From contig CAXSEF010000091.1 in NCBI GenBank assembly GCA_964236535.1, forward strand, positions 1 through 12,747: 12,747 nucleotides of DNA, read 5' to 3'. The translations under genes were made by a program, and so were the position numbers. The notes below the pieces were generated by a model. It was not told the origin of the DNA and did no database searches. It was given only the letters and a program-made list of their open reading frames with translations. Shown here one piece after another: positions 1 to 6,567 of this stretch (positions are counted from its first letter, which is position 1; every line of letters begins with the position of its first letter). The DNA is from CAXSEF01 sp964236535 (GTDB lineage: Bacteria; Pseudomonadota; Alphaproteobacteria; Acetobacterales; Acetobacteraceae).

Positions 1-16
1 GCGCTTGCAGCCCCCG

Positions 17-1468
17 CTACGACGCGGTGCCGCCCACGGTGATCCCCGCCATCTTCAGCGTCGGCTGCCCGACGCCCACCGGCACGCCCTGGCCGTTCTT
101 GCCGCAGGTGCCGATCCCGTGGTCCATCGCCGGGTCGTCGCCCACCATGCTCACCTTGGTCAGCGCGTCCGCCCCGTTGCCGATCAGCGTGGCCCCCTTC
201 ACCGGCGCCGTGACCCGCCCGTCCTCGATCAGGTACGCCTCCGACGTCGCGAACACGAACTTGCCCGACGTGATGTCGACCTGCCCGCCGGCGAAGTTGA
301 CCGCATACAGGCCGCGCTTGACCGAGCGTATCATCTCCTCCGGCCTGGTCCGCCCGCCGAGCATGAACGTGTTGGTCATCCGCGGCATCGGCGCGTGCGC
401 GTAGGACTGCCGCCGCCCGTTGCCGGTGGCCCGCACCCCCATCAGCCGCGCGTTCATCCGGTCCTGGATGTACTCGACCAGGATGCCGTCGTCGATCATC
501 ACCGTGCGCCCCGACGGCGTGCCCTCGTCGTCCACCGTGATCGAGCCGCGCCGGTCCGGCATGGTCCCGTCGTCGACCACGGTGACGCCCGGTGCGGCAA
601 CCCGCTGGCCGAGCAGGCCGGCGAACGCCGACGTCCTCTTGCGGTTGAAGTCGCCCTCCAGCCCGTGGCCCACCGCCTCGTGCAGCATGATCCCCGGCCA
701 GCCCGGGCCGAGCACGATCTCCATCTCGCCCGCCGGCGCCGGCCGGCTGTCCAGGTTGACCACCGCCTGGCGCAGCGCCTCGTCGACCGCGCCCCGCCAC
801 GTCCCCTCCTCGAGCACGCGGCTGTAGGCGAACCGCCCGCCGGTGCCGTAGCTGCCGCTCTCGCGCCGCCCGTCCTGCTCGACCACCAGGGTGACGTTGA
901 GCCGCACCAGCGGCCGGATGTCCGCGGTGCGGCTGCCGTCGCCGCGCACGATCTGCACCGCCTGCCACTCGCCGAACATCGACGCCATGACCTGCTTCAC
1001 CCGCGGGTCGAGGCCGCGCGCATAGCTGTCGATCTCGCCCAGCAGCGCGGTGCGCACCGCGAAATCCATGTCCGACAGCGGGTTGACGTCGGAATACAGC
1101 CGCGAGTTGGTCGCCCGCGGCGCCTCCGCCTGCACGCCCGAGCGCCCGGCGCGCACGCTGGACACGGTGCGCGACGCGCGTCCCAGCGCCGCCTCGGAGA
1201 TGTCCCCCGAATGCGCGTAGCCCGCCTCCTCGCCCAGCACCGCGCGCAGCCCGAAGCCCTGCGTGGTGTCGAACCCCGCCGAGCGGATGCGCCCCTCCTC
1301 CAGCGTGATGTGCTCGCTCTCGCGATACTCGAGGAACAGCTCGCCGTCCTCCGTGCCGCCCAGCGCCTCCGCGGTCAGCCGCGCCGCCGCGTCGCGGTCG
1401 AGCGTCGCCCCGGGACGCTCGAAGAACAGCGCGTCGGTGGCGGCAAGCGGCGTGGGTGAGTCGGACAT
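17..1468 (-). CDS. tldD: TldD, metalloprotease subunit of TldD/TldE
   Basis: 483-residue protein of the TldD/PmbA (U62) family. TldD works in the cytoplasm with TldE (PmbA) as a zinc protease that degrades unfolded or leader-type peptides, and in some hosts matures microcins or helps remove the CcdA antitoxin. The sequence shows the HExxxH zinc motif as HEAVGH (H262, E263, H267) after a GIM stretch. Near the C-terminus C455 lies in the motif GTCGKNGQ, where TldD proteins carry the third zinc ligand. Length is normal for the family (about 480). The ATG at 1468 follows a GGAGA Shine-Dalgarno about six bases upstream and gives the usual N-terminus, so longer in-frame extensions were rejected. 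The stop is TAG at 17-19. The partner tldE is not in the window. It is co-directional with the heme A synthase, 187 bp apart. Function is known from the family; the active-site motif is seen. Confidence 0.96.
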   Translation of the reverse strand: MSDSPTPLAATDALFFERPGATLDRDAAARLTAEALGGTEDGELFLEYRESEHITLEEGRIRSAGFDTTQGFGLRAVLGEEAGYAHSGDISEAALGRASRTVSSVRAGRSGVQAEAPRATNSRLYSDVNPLSDMDFAVRTALLGEIDSYARGLDPRVKQVMASMFGEWQAVQIVRGDGSRTADIRPLVRLNVTLVVEQDGRRESGSYGTGGRFAYSRVLEEGTWRGAVDEALRQAVVNLDSRPAPAGEMEIVLGPGWPGIMLHEAVGHGLEGDFNRKRTSAFAGLLGQRVAAPGVTVVDDGTMPDRRGSITVDDEGTPSGRTVMIDDGILVEYIQDRMNARLMGVRATGNGRRQSYAHAPMPRMTNTFMLGGRTRPEEMIRSVKRGLYAVNFAGGQVDITSGKFVFATSEAYLIEDGRVTAPVKGATLIGNGADALTKVSMVGDDPAMDHGIGTCGKNGQGVPVGVGQPTLKMAGITVGGTAS

Positions 1469-1655
1469 GCATTCTCCAGGAGCCTGAACGTGCCCACACG
1501 GGGCCTCCTGCCGGGATATGGGACGCGAACGCCGTAACGGCAGGGATCGCCACGCGGCACCGGCCCCGGCAACGGCCCCGCCAAGGACCGGTCCAGCGGC
1601 GCGGCCCCCGAGGGGTCCGGCCCGTCGCCGGCCCAGCAACAGCCCGGCCTTGCCG
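1469..1655. other. Gap between heme A synthase and tldD
   Basis: 187 bp between two minus-strand genes. It holds a GC-rich imperfect hairpin at 1602-1619 (CGGCCCC and GGGGTCCG arms, one mismatch) just after the heme A synthase stop. It has no T-run, so it is at best a weak stem-loop rather than a clear intrinsic terminator. The Shine-Dalgarno of tldD lies at the left edge. I cannot identify a promoter with confidence. Confidence 0.4.
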
Positions 1656-2744
1656 CTACCCGCGCGCGCCGCGGAGCGCGTGCAGCAGCACCAGGCTCGC
1701 CGTCAGCAGCAGCGCCGCCCCGGCCTGGTGCAGCACCGCGACCGGCACCGGCACCGCATAGACCAGCGTCGTGACACCCAGCGCATACTGCAGCGCCACC
1801 ATGCCGCCGACGGCGATCACCGCGACCCGCAGGTCACGCGGCAACCGGGTGCGCAGCCCGGCCACGAAGGTCGCCAGCACGCACAGCGCGGTCAGCGTCG
1901 CCAGCACCCGGTGGTCGAACTGCACCGCGGTGACGTTCTCCGTGAGGTTGCGCCACACCGGGCTGAGCACCGCCCAGCCCTCCGGCACCAGCCGACCGTC
2001 CATCAGCGGAAAGCTGTTGTACGCCAGGCCGGCATGCAGCCCCGCGGTGAATCCGCCGGCGACGATGGTGCTGGCGACCAGCACGACGCTGAGCAGCGCC
2101 AGCCGACGCAGGCCGCACGCCTGGGGCAGCCGCGGCGCCGCCGGCCGCAGCACCGACAGCCCCGTCCACAGGATCGCGCCATAGAGGACGAGCGCCAGCG
2201 TCAGGTGCACCACGAGGCGGTACGCCGAAACCGCGGTGCTGTCCGGCATGAAGCCCGACGCGACCATGAACCAGCCGACCGCGCCCTGCAGACCGCCGAG
2301 CAGGAACAGGCCCACCAGCCGCGGCACCAGCCGCGCCCGGATCGCCCCGCGCCAGGCCAGCACCACCAGCGGCACCAGGAACACGACGCCGATCAGCCGC
2401 CCCCACAGCCGATGCGTCCACTCCAGCCAGAAGATGTGCTTGAACCCGGACAGCCCGAAGCCCTGGTTGACCAGGCTGTACTGCGGAATCTGCTGGTACA
2501 GCGCATACAGCCGGCGCCACTCCGCGTCGCCGAGCGGCGGAATCACGCCGGACAGCGGCGCCCACTCCATGATCGACAGCCCCGACCCGGTCAGCCGCGT
2601 CGCGCCGCCCAGCACCACCATCACGAAGATCATGCCGGCACAGGCGAACAGCCACCCCGCCACCAGCCGGCGATCGCGCCGCAGCCGCGCCACCTCGTCC
2701 GAGGCCGGGAAGCCGGCGGGGAACTCCCTGTCGTCGAATGGCAT
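1656..2744 (-). CDS. ctaA: Heme A synthase (Cox15/CtaA family)
   Basis: 362-residue polytopic membrane protein that oxidises the C8 methyl of heme O to the formyl group of heme A, needed for aa3-type cytochrome c oxidase in the inner membrane. The four conserved histidines of the two heme-binding halves are visible: H111 (EWTHRLWGR), H180 (VVHLTLA), H278 (FDHRVLA) and H339 (LHQAGA). The Cox15 signature GGATRLTGSGLSIMEW is at 46-61, after the first membrane segment. An N-terminal cytosolic tail of about 25 residues and a length of 360 fit the proteobacterial/mitochondrial Cox15 type rather than the shorter Bacillus CtaA. The ATG at 2744 gives this standard start. No strong Shine-Dalgarno is visible, but upstream in-frame codons run into the intergenic repeat and are not coding. 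The stop is TAG. No other cytochrome oxidase assembly gene is in the window. Confidence 0.95.
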   Translation of the reverse strand: MPFDDREFPAGFPASDEVARLRRDRRLVAGWLFACAGMIFVMVVLGGATRLTGSGLSIMEWAPLSGVIPPLGDAEWRRLYALYQQIPQYSLVNQGFGLSGFKHIFWLEWTHRLWGRLIGVVFLVPLVVLAWRGAIRARLVPRLVGLFLLGGLQGAVGWFMVASGFMPDSTAVSAYRLVVHLTLALVLYGAILWTGLSVLRPAAPRLPQACGLRRLALLSVVLVASTIVAGGFTAGLHAGLAYNSFPLMDGRLVPEGWAVLSPVWRNLTENVTAVQFDHRVLATLTALCVLATFVAGLRTRLPRDLRVAVIAVGGMVALQYALGVTTLVYAVPVPVAVLHQAGAALLLTASLVLLHALRGARG

Positions 2745-2807
2745 GGGACGTGCTACCGCGCCCGCGCGATGCAGGCAAGCGTGGCCGGGCTCGTACCGAC
2801 CGGCCTG

Positions 2808-3030
2808 AGCGTGACCGGCAGGCAGGCAAGGCCAGAGGCTCTGCCTCTGGACTCCGCCAAAGGCCTCGCCTTTGGAATCCATTTGCTTAAGAGATGGGTT
2901 TCCACAGGCCTCAAGGCCTTTGGCGGGTCCGGGCGCAGCCCGCGCAGCATTCCAGTGACCCGCTCGGGTCATTGGAATGCGGGCGGAGGGGGAGCCCAGC
3001 CCTGCTTCGCCTTGCAGGTCGATACCTGGG
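2808..3030 (+). repeat. Intergenic palindromic repeat, copy R1 (with insertion)
   Basis: Starts with GTGACCGGC then AGGCAGGCAAGGCC, as in the other copies. Hairpin a at 2832-2850 has arms CCAGAGGC and GCCTCTGG with a 3-nt loop. Hairpin b at 2857-2875 has arms CCAAAGGC and GCCTTTGG. Hairpin c, from about 2893 to 2913, is an imperfect CCACAGGCCT..AGGCCTTTGG. The common GGCGGGTCCGGGC follows. Compared with R2, about 50 nt containing a separate strong hairpin (2947-2980) sit before the common right end CCCAGCCCTGCTTCGCC. Homology with R2 continues through GCAGGTCRAT to about 3030. Confidence 0.85.
2947..2980. repeat. Strong hairpin inserted in repeat R1
   Basis: Arms are GCATTCCA plus TGACCC on the left and GGGTCA plus TGGAATGC on the right. 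They give about 15 pairs with one G-T pair and a GCTC loop. It is absent from the matching position of R2, R4 and R5, so it looks like a later insertion. It has no T-tract on either strand. It could be a separate mobile palindrome or a transcriptional pause/termination structure in the divergent gap. Confidence 0.75.
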
Positions 3031-3110
3031 GCCGCTGGGATCAGGTAAGCCCAGGCTCTCCCCCGCCCGCCGCTTGTCCCCCTTGGCGCCGCGGTGCTAC
3101 CCGGCCCGGG

Positions 3111-3857
3111 ATGAACGACGCGCCCCCCGTGCCGCCTCTGCTCTCGGTCGTCGTCCCGGTGCGCAACGAGGCCCCCAACCTCGCGCCGCTGATCACCGAG
3201 ATCACCGCAGCGCTGGCCGGCCTCGCCTACGAGATCGTCTACGTCGACGACGGCAGCGCCGACGACACCCCGGACCGCCTGCGCGCGCTCCGTGCCGAGC
3301 TTCCCGGCCGGCTGCTGGTGCGCCGCCACCGCGCCAGCTGCGGCCAGAGCGCCGCGCTCGTCACCGGCGTGCGCGCCGCCTCGGGCGCCTGGATCGCCAC
3401 CCTGGACGGCGACGGCCAGAACGACCCCGCCGACATCCCCGCCCTGCTCGCCCGCGCCCGCGCCCTGGAGGCGCAGCACGGGGCGCGGCCGGTGCTGGTC
3501 GCCGGCCACCGCACCACCCGGCGCGACACCCTGGCCAAGCGCCTGTCGTCCAGGGCGGCGAACCGCATCCGCGCCGGCCTGCTGCGCGACGCCACCCCCG
3601 ACACCGGCTGCGGCCTCAAGCTGTTCCGCCGCGACGCGTTCCTGGCGCTGCCGCAGTTCGACCACATGCACCGCTTCCTGCCCGCGCTGGTGCTGCGCGC
3701 CGGCGGCACGGTCGAGAGCGTGCCCGTCCATCACCGCCCCCGCACCCGCGGCCGCTCCAACTACGGCACGCTCGATCGCCTCTGGGTCGGCGTGTTCGAC
3801 CTCGCGGGCGTCGCCTGGCTGCAGCGCCGCGGCAGCCGCCCGGTGATCGAGGAATGA
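3111..3857 (+). CDS. Family 2 glycosyltransferase, DPM1-like
   Basis: 248-residue GT-A glycosyltransferase (PF00535) of the dolichol-phosphate-mannose-synthase-like branch, which typically moves a sugar from a nucleotide sugar to a polyprenyl phosphate or lipid at the inner face of the membrane. The start LLSVVVPVRNE is the classic first strand. YVDDGS holds D46/D47, LDGDGQ at 98-103 provides the DxD metal site (D99, D101), and TGCGLKLFRR lies about two-thirds along, where DPM-like enzymes conserve it. There is no C-terminal membrane pair as in ArnC/GtrB types, only a short hydrophobic patch (VFDLAGVAWLQRR), so it is probably peripheral. The ATG at 3111 comes just before the conserved core; the frame upstream is repeat DNA. 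The stop is TGA at 3855-3857. The donor and acceptor cannot be read from sequence. It is co-directional with the TVP38 gene across repeat R2. Confidence 0.85.
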   Translation: MNDAPPVPPLLSVVVPVRNEAPNLAPLITEITAALAGLAYEIVYVDDGSADDTPDRLRALRAELPGRLLVRRHRASCGQSAALVTGVRAASGAWIATLDGDGQNDPADIPALLARARALEAQHGARPVLVAGHRTTRRDTLAKRLSSRAANRIRAGLLRDATPDTGCGLKLFRRDAFLALPQFDHMHRFLPALVLRAGGTVESVPVHHRPRTRGRSNYGTLDRLWVGVFDLAGVAWLQRRGSRPVIEE

Positions 3858-3871
3858 TCCCAGCCGGCCCG

Positions 3872-4041
3872 GGGCGTGACCGTCCAGGCAAGCAAGGCCA
3901 GAGCCTCCGCCTCCGGACGCAGCCATTGGCCGAGCCTCTGGAATCCCTATGCTCAAGAAACGGGTTTCCAAAGGCCTCAGGCCTTTGGTGGGTCCGGGCA
4001 AGGCCCAGCCTTGCTTCCCGTGCAGGTCAATGCGAGGCGCC
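3872..4041 (+). repeat. Intergenic palindromic repeat, copy R2
   Basis: This is the clearest copy for the outer boundary: AAGCAAGGC at 3890-3898 and its exact reverse complement GCCTTGCTT at 4008-4016 enclose about 127 bp. The 5' lead GGGGCGTGACCG matches R1, R4 and R7. The strongest inner hairpin is 3968-3988, with arms CCAAAGGCCT and AGGCCTTTGG around a single C. Homology to R1 runs on past the inverted end (GTGCAGGTCAATGCGAGGCGCC against TTGCAGGTCGATACCTGGGGCC). That places the ATG at 4030 inside repeat-derived sequence. Confidence 0.88.
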
Positions 4042-4047
4042 ACCGGC

Positions 4048-4722
4048 ATGATCCGCCCGACCCCCGCGCCCCCCAGACCCGACGCAGCGCTGGCCGGCCC
4101 GGCCCGGGCGCTGCTGCTGCTGGCGGGCCTGTGCGCGCTCGGCCTGGCCCTGCGCCGCGTGCCGGGGATCGAGCCGCAGGCGATGCTGCAGGGCTGGGTG
4201 GCCGGGCAGGGGGCGTGGGGCGCGGCGGCGTTCCTGCTCGGCGGCGGCGCGCTCTGCGCGGTGGGCCTGCCGCGCCAGGCGGTGGCGTTCGCCGGCGGCT
4301 TCGCCCTCGGCGCCGGGCCGGGCGGCGCGCTGGCCCTGCTGGCGATGCTGGTGGGCTGCGCGGTCGACTTCGTCTGGGCGAGGGCGGTGGCACGGCAATG
4401 GGCGCGCCGCCGCCTGGCCGGGCGCTGGGCCAGCCTCGACGCCTTCCTCGCCGCCAACCCGTTCACCGCCACGCTGACCCTGCGCCTGCTGCCGGTCGGC
4501 AACAACGTGGCGCTGAACCTGCTGGCCGGCGTGTCGGCGGTGCCGTTCGGACCGTTCGTGGCGGCCAGCGCGCTGGGCTACCTGCCGCAGACCGCGATCT
4601 TCGCCCTGCTCGGCTCGGGGGTCCGGGTGGAGCGCGGCACGCAGATCGCGGTCGGGCTGGCCCTGTTCGTGGCCGCGGCGGCGGGCGGAGCCCTGCTGCT
4701 GCACCGTCGCCCGCGGGCCTGA
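4048..4722 (+). CDS. TVP38/TMEM64 (DedA-superfamily) membrane protein
   Basis: 224-residue integral membrane protein of the VTT/SNARE-associated domain family (PF09335). DedA-superfamily proteins are linked to lipid flipping and membrane energetics, but the role of the TVP38 branch in bacteria is not settled. A first membrane helix covers about 20-36. The VTT domain follows, with GLPRQAVAFAGGFALG (73-88), a long hydrophobic glycine-rich segment to 110, the re-entrant signature LRLLPVGNNVALNLLAG (145-161, with R146), then VPFGPFVAASALGYLPQ and a last helix at 200-217. The frame is open further upstream, but that part is translated repeat R2. The ATG at 4048 has GAGG ten bases upstream and no repeat similarity. 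The ATG at 4030 is a possible alternative. It lies near a lipid-sugar-type glycosyltransferase, which may hint at envelope lipid work, though this is only context. Confidence 0.88.
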   Translation: MIRPTPAPPRPDAALAGPARALLLLAGLCALGLALRRVPGIEPQAMLQGWVAGQGAWGAAAFLLGGGALCAVGLPRQAVAFAGGFALGAGPGGALALLAMLVGCAVDFVWARAVARQWARRRLAGRWASLDAFLAANPFTATLTLRLLPVGNNVALNLLAGVSAVPFGPFVAASALGYLPQTAIFALLGSGVRVERGTQIAVGLALFVAAAAGGALLLHRRPRA

Positions 4723-4730
4723 GCCAGACA

Positions 4731-4899
4731 GCAGGCAACGCCGGGCCGTGCCCAGACCCGCCGGAGGGCAAGCCCGTCGGAAACCATGACTGAACAAGTG
4801 CCGACCAGCCAGACCAGGCGGCCTCCCCCCACTTCGGTAACGGGATCAAAGCGCCGCCGGCCCTTTGCGGGTCTGGGCAGAGCCCGGCCTTGCTCGCTG
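4731..4899. repeat. Repeat R3, inverted pair of element ends between convergent genes
   Basis: The left end at 4732-4764 reads GCAGGCAACGCCGGGC then GTGCCCAGACCCGCC. The right end at 4865-4899 reads GCGGGTCTGGGCAGAGCCC then GGCCTTGCTCGCTGC. The two are imperfect reverse complements about 100 bp apart. The inner part differs from the other copies and has lost the CCAAAGG hairpins. It fills the gap between the convergent TVP38 and DUF2141 genes, so the folded RNA would sit at the 3' end of both transcripts and could serve as a two-way stop or 3' protection. There is no T-run. Confidence 0.7.
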
Positions 4900-4919
4900 C
4901 AGCCCGCCGACCCCGGCTC

Positions 4920-5414
4920 CTAGAAATACCGCAGCCGCAGCGAGATCGCGCCCACCCCCGCCGCCACCCGGACCGCGGCCTCGTCGAACGCCGGCGGCCC
5001 GAACCGGAACGCCGCGTCGTTCGAGAACCCCATGCCTTCGGTCGGGATGCCGAGCAGGCTGCGGTTGAGCCGGTGGTCGTCGTTCTCGTCCAGGTACGAC
5101 TGCACCGCGTACACCCCCGGCGGCATCCCCTGCACCACGACCACGACCGCGCCGACCCGCGCCGGCGCCGACCCCCGCCAGGCGCAGGTGGGCCTGAGGA
5201 AGCTCTCCCGCGGGCACACCGCGACCAGCACGTGCCCGCGATCGCTGCGCACGTTGGCCACCGTGACCTGCAGCGTGGCGACCGGCGGCTGCCCCGCCGC
5301 AGGACCCGCGACCCCCAGCACCAGCAGCAGCCCACGCAACGCGGCACCGCGCCGACCCGCCGCGTGCACCAGCCCCCGCGACGCAGCCCGAGCGACCACG
5401 CGGCCCCGGGTCAC
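4920..5414 (-). CDS. Secreted DUF2141 protein of the carotenoid operon
   Basis: 164 residues with the DUF2141 pattern (PF09912): a beta-rich start LQVTVANVRSDRGHVLVAVCP, then GMPPGVYAVQSYLDENDDHRLN (about 97-117), LLGIPTEGMGFSNDA (120-134) and FGPPAFDEAAVRV near the end. An arginine-rich n-region, hydrophobic ALRGLLLVLGVAGPAAG (25-41) and a small-residue cleavage site before QPP indicate Sec export to the periplasm or beyond. The GTG at 5414 overlaps the TGA of the upstream glycosyltransferase (GTGA), pointing to translational coupling. A GTG at residue 16 is an alternative start. The molecular function of the domain is unknown. Being last in a carotenoid-finishing operon suggests a role in handling or displaying the glycosylated carotenoid, or an unrelated envelope function; both are inference. 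Confidence 0.88.
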   Translation of the reverse strand: MTRGRVVARAASRGLVHAAGRRGAALRGLLLVLGVAGPAAGQPPVATLQVTVANVRSDRGHVLVAVCPRESFLRPTCAWRGSAPARVGAVVVVVQGMPPGVYAVQSYLDENDDHRLNRSLLGIPTEGMGFSNDAAFRFGPPAFDEAAVRVAAGVGAISLRLRYF

Positions 5415-6514
5415 GGCGAAGCCGGATACGCCCGGCCGCGCCAGGTCGACGGCCGCCCGCGCGCGGCACGCCACAGCGCCGCCCACTGCACCACCAGCAG
5501 CGCCGCCACCCCCGCCGGATGCAGCAGCGCGCCGAGCACCGGCTGGCGGAACCGCACCGCCAGCACCAGCCGCAGCACCACGCCCGCCGCCGCGGCGACC
5601 GCCGTCGCCACGCCCGGCGCCAGCACCAGCAGCACCACCGGCAGCACCTGCCCGCCGCCCAGCACCATCGTCCACACCGGCAACGCCCGCGGGGTCGCCA
5701 TGCCCTCGGTGGCGTTCTTGGTCAGCCCTTCCCACACCTGCGCCGCGTTGCTGTACATCCGGCACGAGGCGAACCGGCTGGCGTCGAACAGCCCGGTCAT
5801 CAGCCCGGCGCGGCGGAACGCGCGCGGCAGCGTCAGCCCGTCGTGCAGCGAGCTGCGGATCGCCTCGTGCCCCCCCGCCGCGCGGTACGCCTCCCGCCGC
5901 GCGATCATCAGCTGCCCGCAGCCGGCGCCGAACCCGGGCGACGGCGAGCGCCGCATCGCCGGCATCGGCAGGTAGCCCAGCAGCAGGAAGTGGATCAGCG
6001 GCAGCAGCAGCCGCTCGGACCAGGTCAGCGTGACCTGCCGCGGAAACCCGCTCGCCAGGCCGACCGCCGTGCGCTGCATGAACCCCGCCATGCGCGACAG
6101 CGCGTCCGGAGCCAGCCGCACGTCGGCGTCGACGAACACCATCAGCTCGTGGCTCGCGAGGCGCGACAGCGCGGCGCAGGCGTGCTGCTTGCCCGACCAG
6201 CCGGGCGGCAGCGGCGGCGCCTGCGCCACCCGAAGCCGCGGCTCGGCCATGCCGGCGAGGATGGCGGCCGTCGCGTCGGTCGAGGCGTCGTCCAGCACCA
6301 CCAGCTCCACCACGACCCCGGTGCTCGCCAGCACGCAGCCCACCGCCTCGGCGATGTTGGCCGCCTCGTTGCGCGCCGGGATCAGCACCGACACCGCGGG
6401 CACCCCCTCGGCCAGCCCCGGTCGCCGGTACAACGCGAGGTTGACCAGCGCCATCGCCAGCGGCGCCACCGCCAGCACCAGCACCGCGCCCATCGCCAGC
6501 CCGGCGACGCTCAC
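5411..6514 (-). CDS. Membrane family 2 glycosyltransferase, CrtQ/CruC-like
   Basis: 367-residue GT2 enzyme anchored in the inner membrane. A helix at about 4-27 precedes the GT-A domain, which starts VSVLIPARNEA (41-51). D75/D76 are in DDAST and the DxD motif is D129/D131 in FVDADVR. A possible catalytic aspartate is D225 in LHDGLTLPRAFRR, followed by QVWEGLTKN (259-267), which resembles the QxxRW-type acceptor region. Two or more membrane segments follow at 280-350. It resembles carotenoid or hopanoid glycosyltransferases (CrtQ, CruC, HpnB groups). With two CrtN-like oxidases and an acyltransferase beside it, the likely acceptor is an oxidised carotenoid. The GTG at 6514 was chosen because it includes the first helix. 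It overlaps the stop of a possible micro-ORF, and an ATG at 6493 is the alternative. Its TGA overlaps the DUF2141 start. Confidence 0.88.
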   Translation of the reverse strand: MSVAGLAMGAVLVLAVAPLAMALVNLALYRRPGLAEGVPAVSVLIPARNEAANIAEAVGCVLASTGVVVELVVLDDASTDATAAILAGMAEPRLRVAQAPPLPPGWSGKQHACAALSRLASHELMVFVDADVRLAPDALSRMAGFMQRTAVGLASGFPRQVTLTWSERLLLPLIHFLLLGYLPMPAMRRSPSPGFGAGCGQLMIARREAYRAAGGHEAIRSSLHDGLTLPRAFRRAGLMTGLFDASRFASCRMYSNAAQVWEGLTKNATEGMATPRALPVWTMVLGGGQVLPVVLLVLAPGVATAVAAAAGVVLRLVLAVRFRQPVLGALLHPAGVAALLVVQWAALWRAARGRPSTWRGRAYPASP

Positions 6515-6567
6515 GCCGTCCGCCCCGGCCGCCGACCCGGCCGCGCCCCCTCGGATCGATCGCGCAT
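6511..6567 (-). CDS. Possible 18-codon bridging micro-ORF
   Basis: ATG at 6567-6565 shares a base with the TGA stop of the acyltransferase (TGATG). The reading frame MRDRSEGARPGRRPGRTA ends at TGA 6513-6511, which overlaps the GTG start of the glycosyltransferase (GTGA). Its frame differs from both neighbours. The peptide is arginine-rich and has no family features, so any role is more likely to keep ribosomes moving through a 52-base gap than to make a functional peptide. In such high-GC DNA, short open frames are common, so chance remains quite possible. Confidence 0.25.
   Translation of the reverse strand: MRDRSEGARPGRRPGRTA

Larger units (their letters stand above)
2745..3110. other. 366-bp divergent gap filled by repeat copy R1
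   Basis: The stretch lies between the divergent heme A synthase and glycosyltransferase genes and should hold promoters for both. I found no clear -35/-10 pair. It contains no gene: open frames that cross it are made of repeat sequence and continue antisense into neighbouring genes. About 2771-2790 resembles another partial GCAAG-containing repeat end. 2808-3030 is repeat R1. 2980-2999 and 3048-3070 form a further imperfect inverted repeat (GGGCGGAGGGGGAGCCCAG against CCCAGGCTCTCCCCCGCCC), so the right part of the gap can also fold. Confidence 0.6.

Noticed and set aside
5..1459. Long plus-strand open frame opposite tldD
   Set aside because: It is antisense to a clear TldD, and its Arg/His/Pro/Ala-rich composition is typical of GC-rich shadow frames.
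1518..3110. Plus-strand open frame continuous with the glycosyltransferase
   Set aside because: The part before 3111 is antisense to the heme A synthase and then repeat R1, with no domain; only the 3111-3857 part is a recognisable enzyme.
2745..4505. Minus-strand upstream extension of the heme A synthase frame
   Set aside because: It runs through repeats R1 and R2 and antisense to two real plus-strand genes; the family N-terminus begins at 2744.
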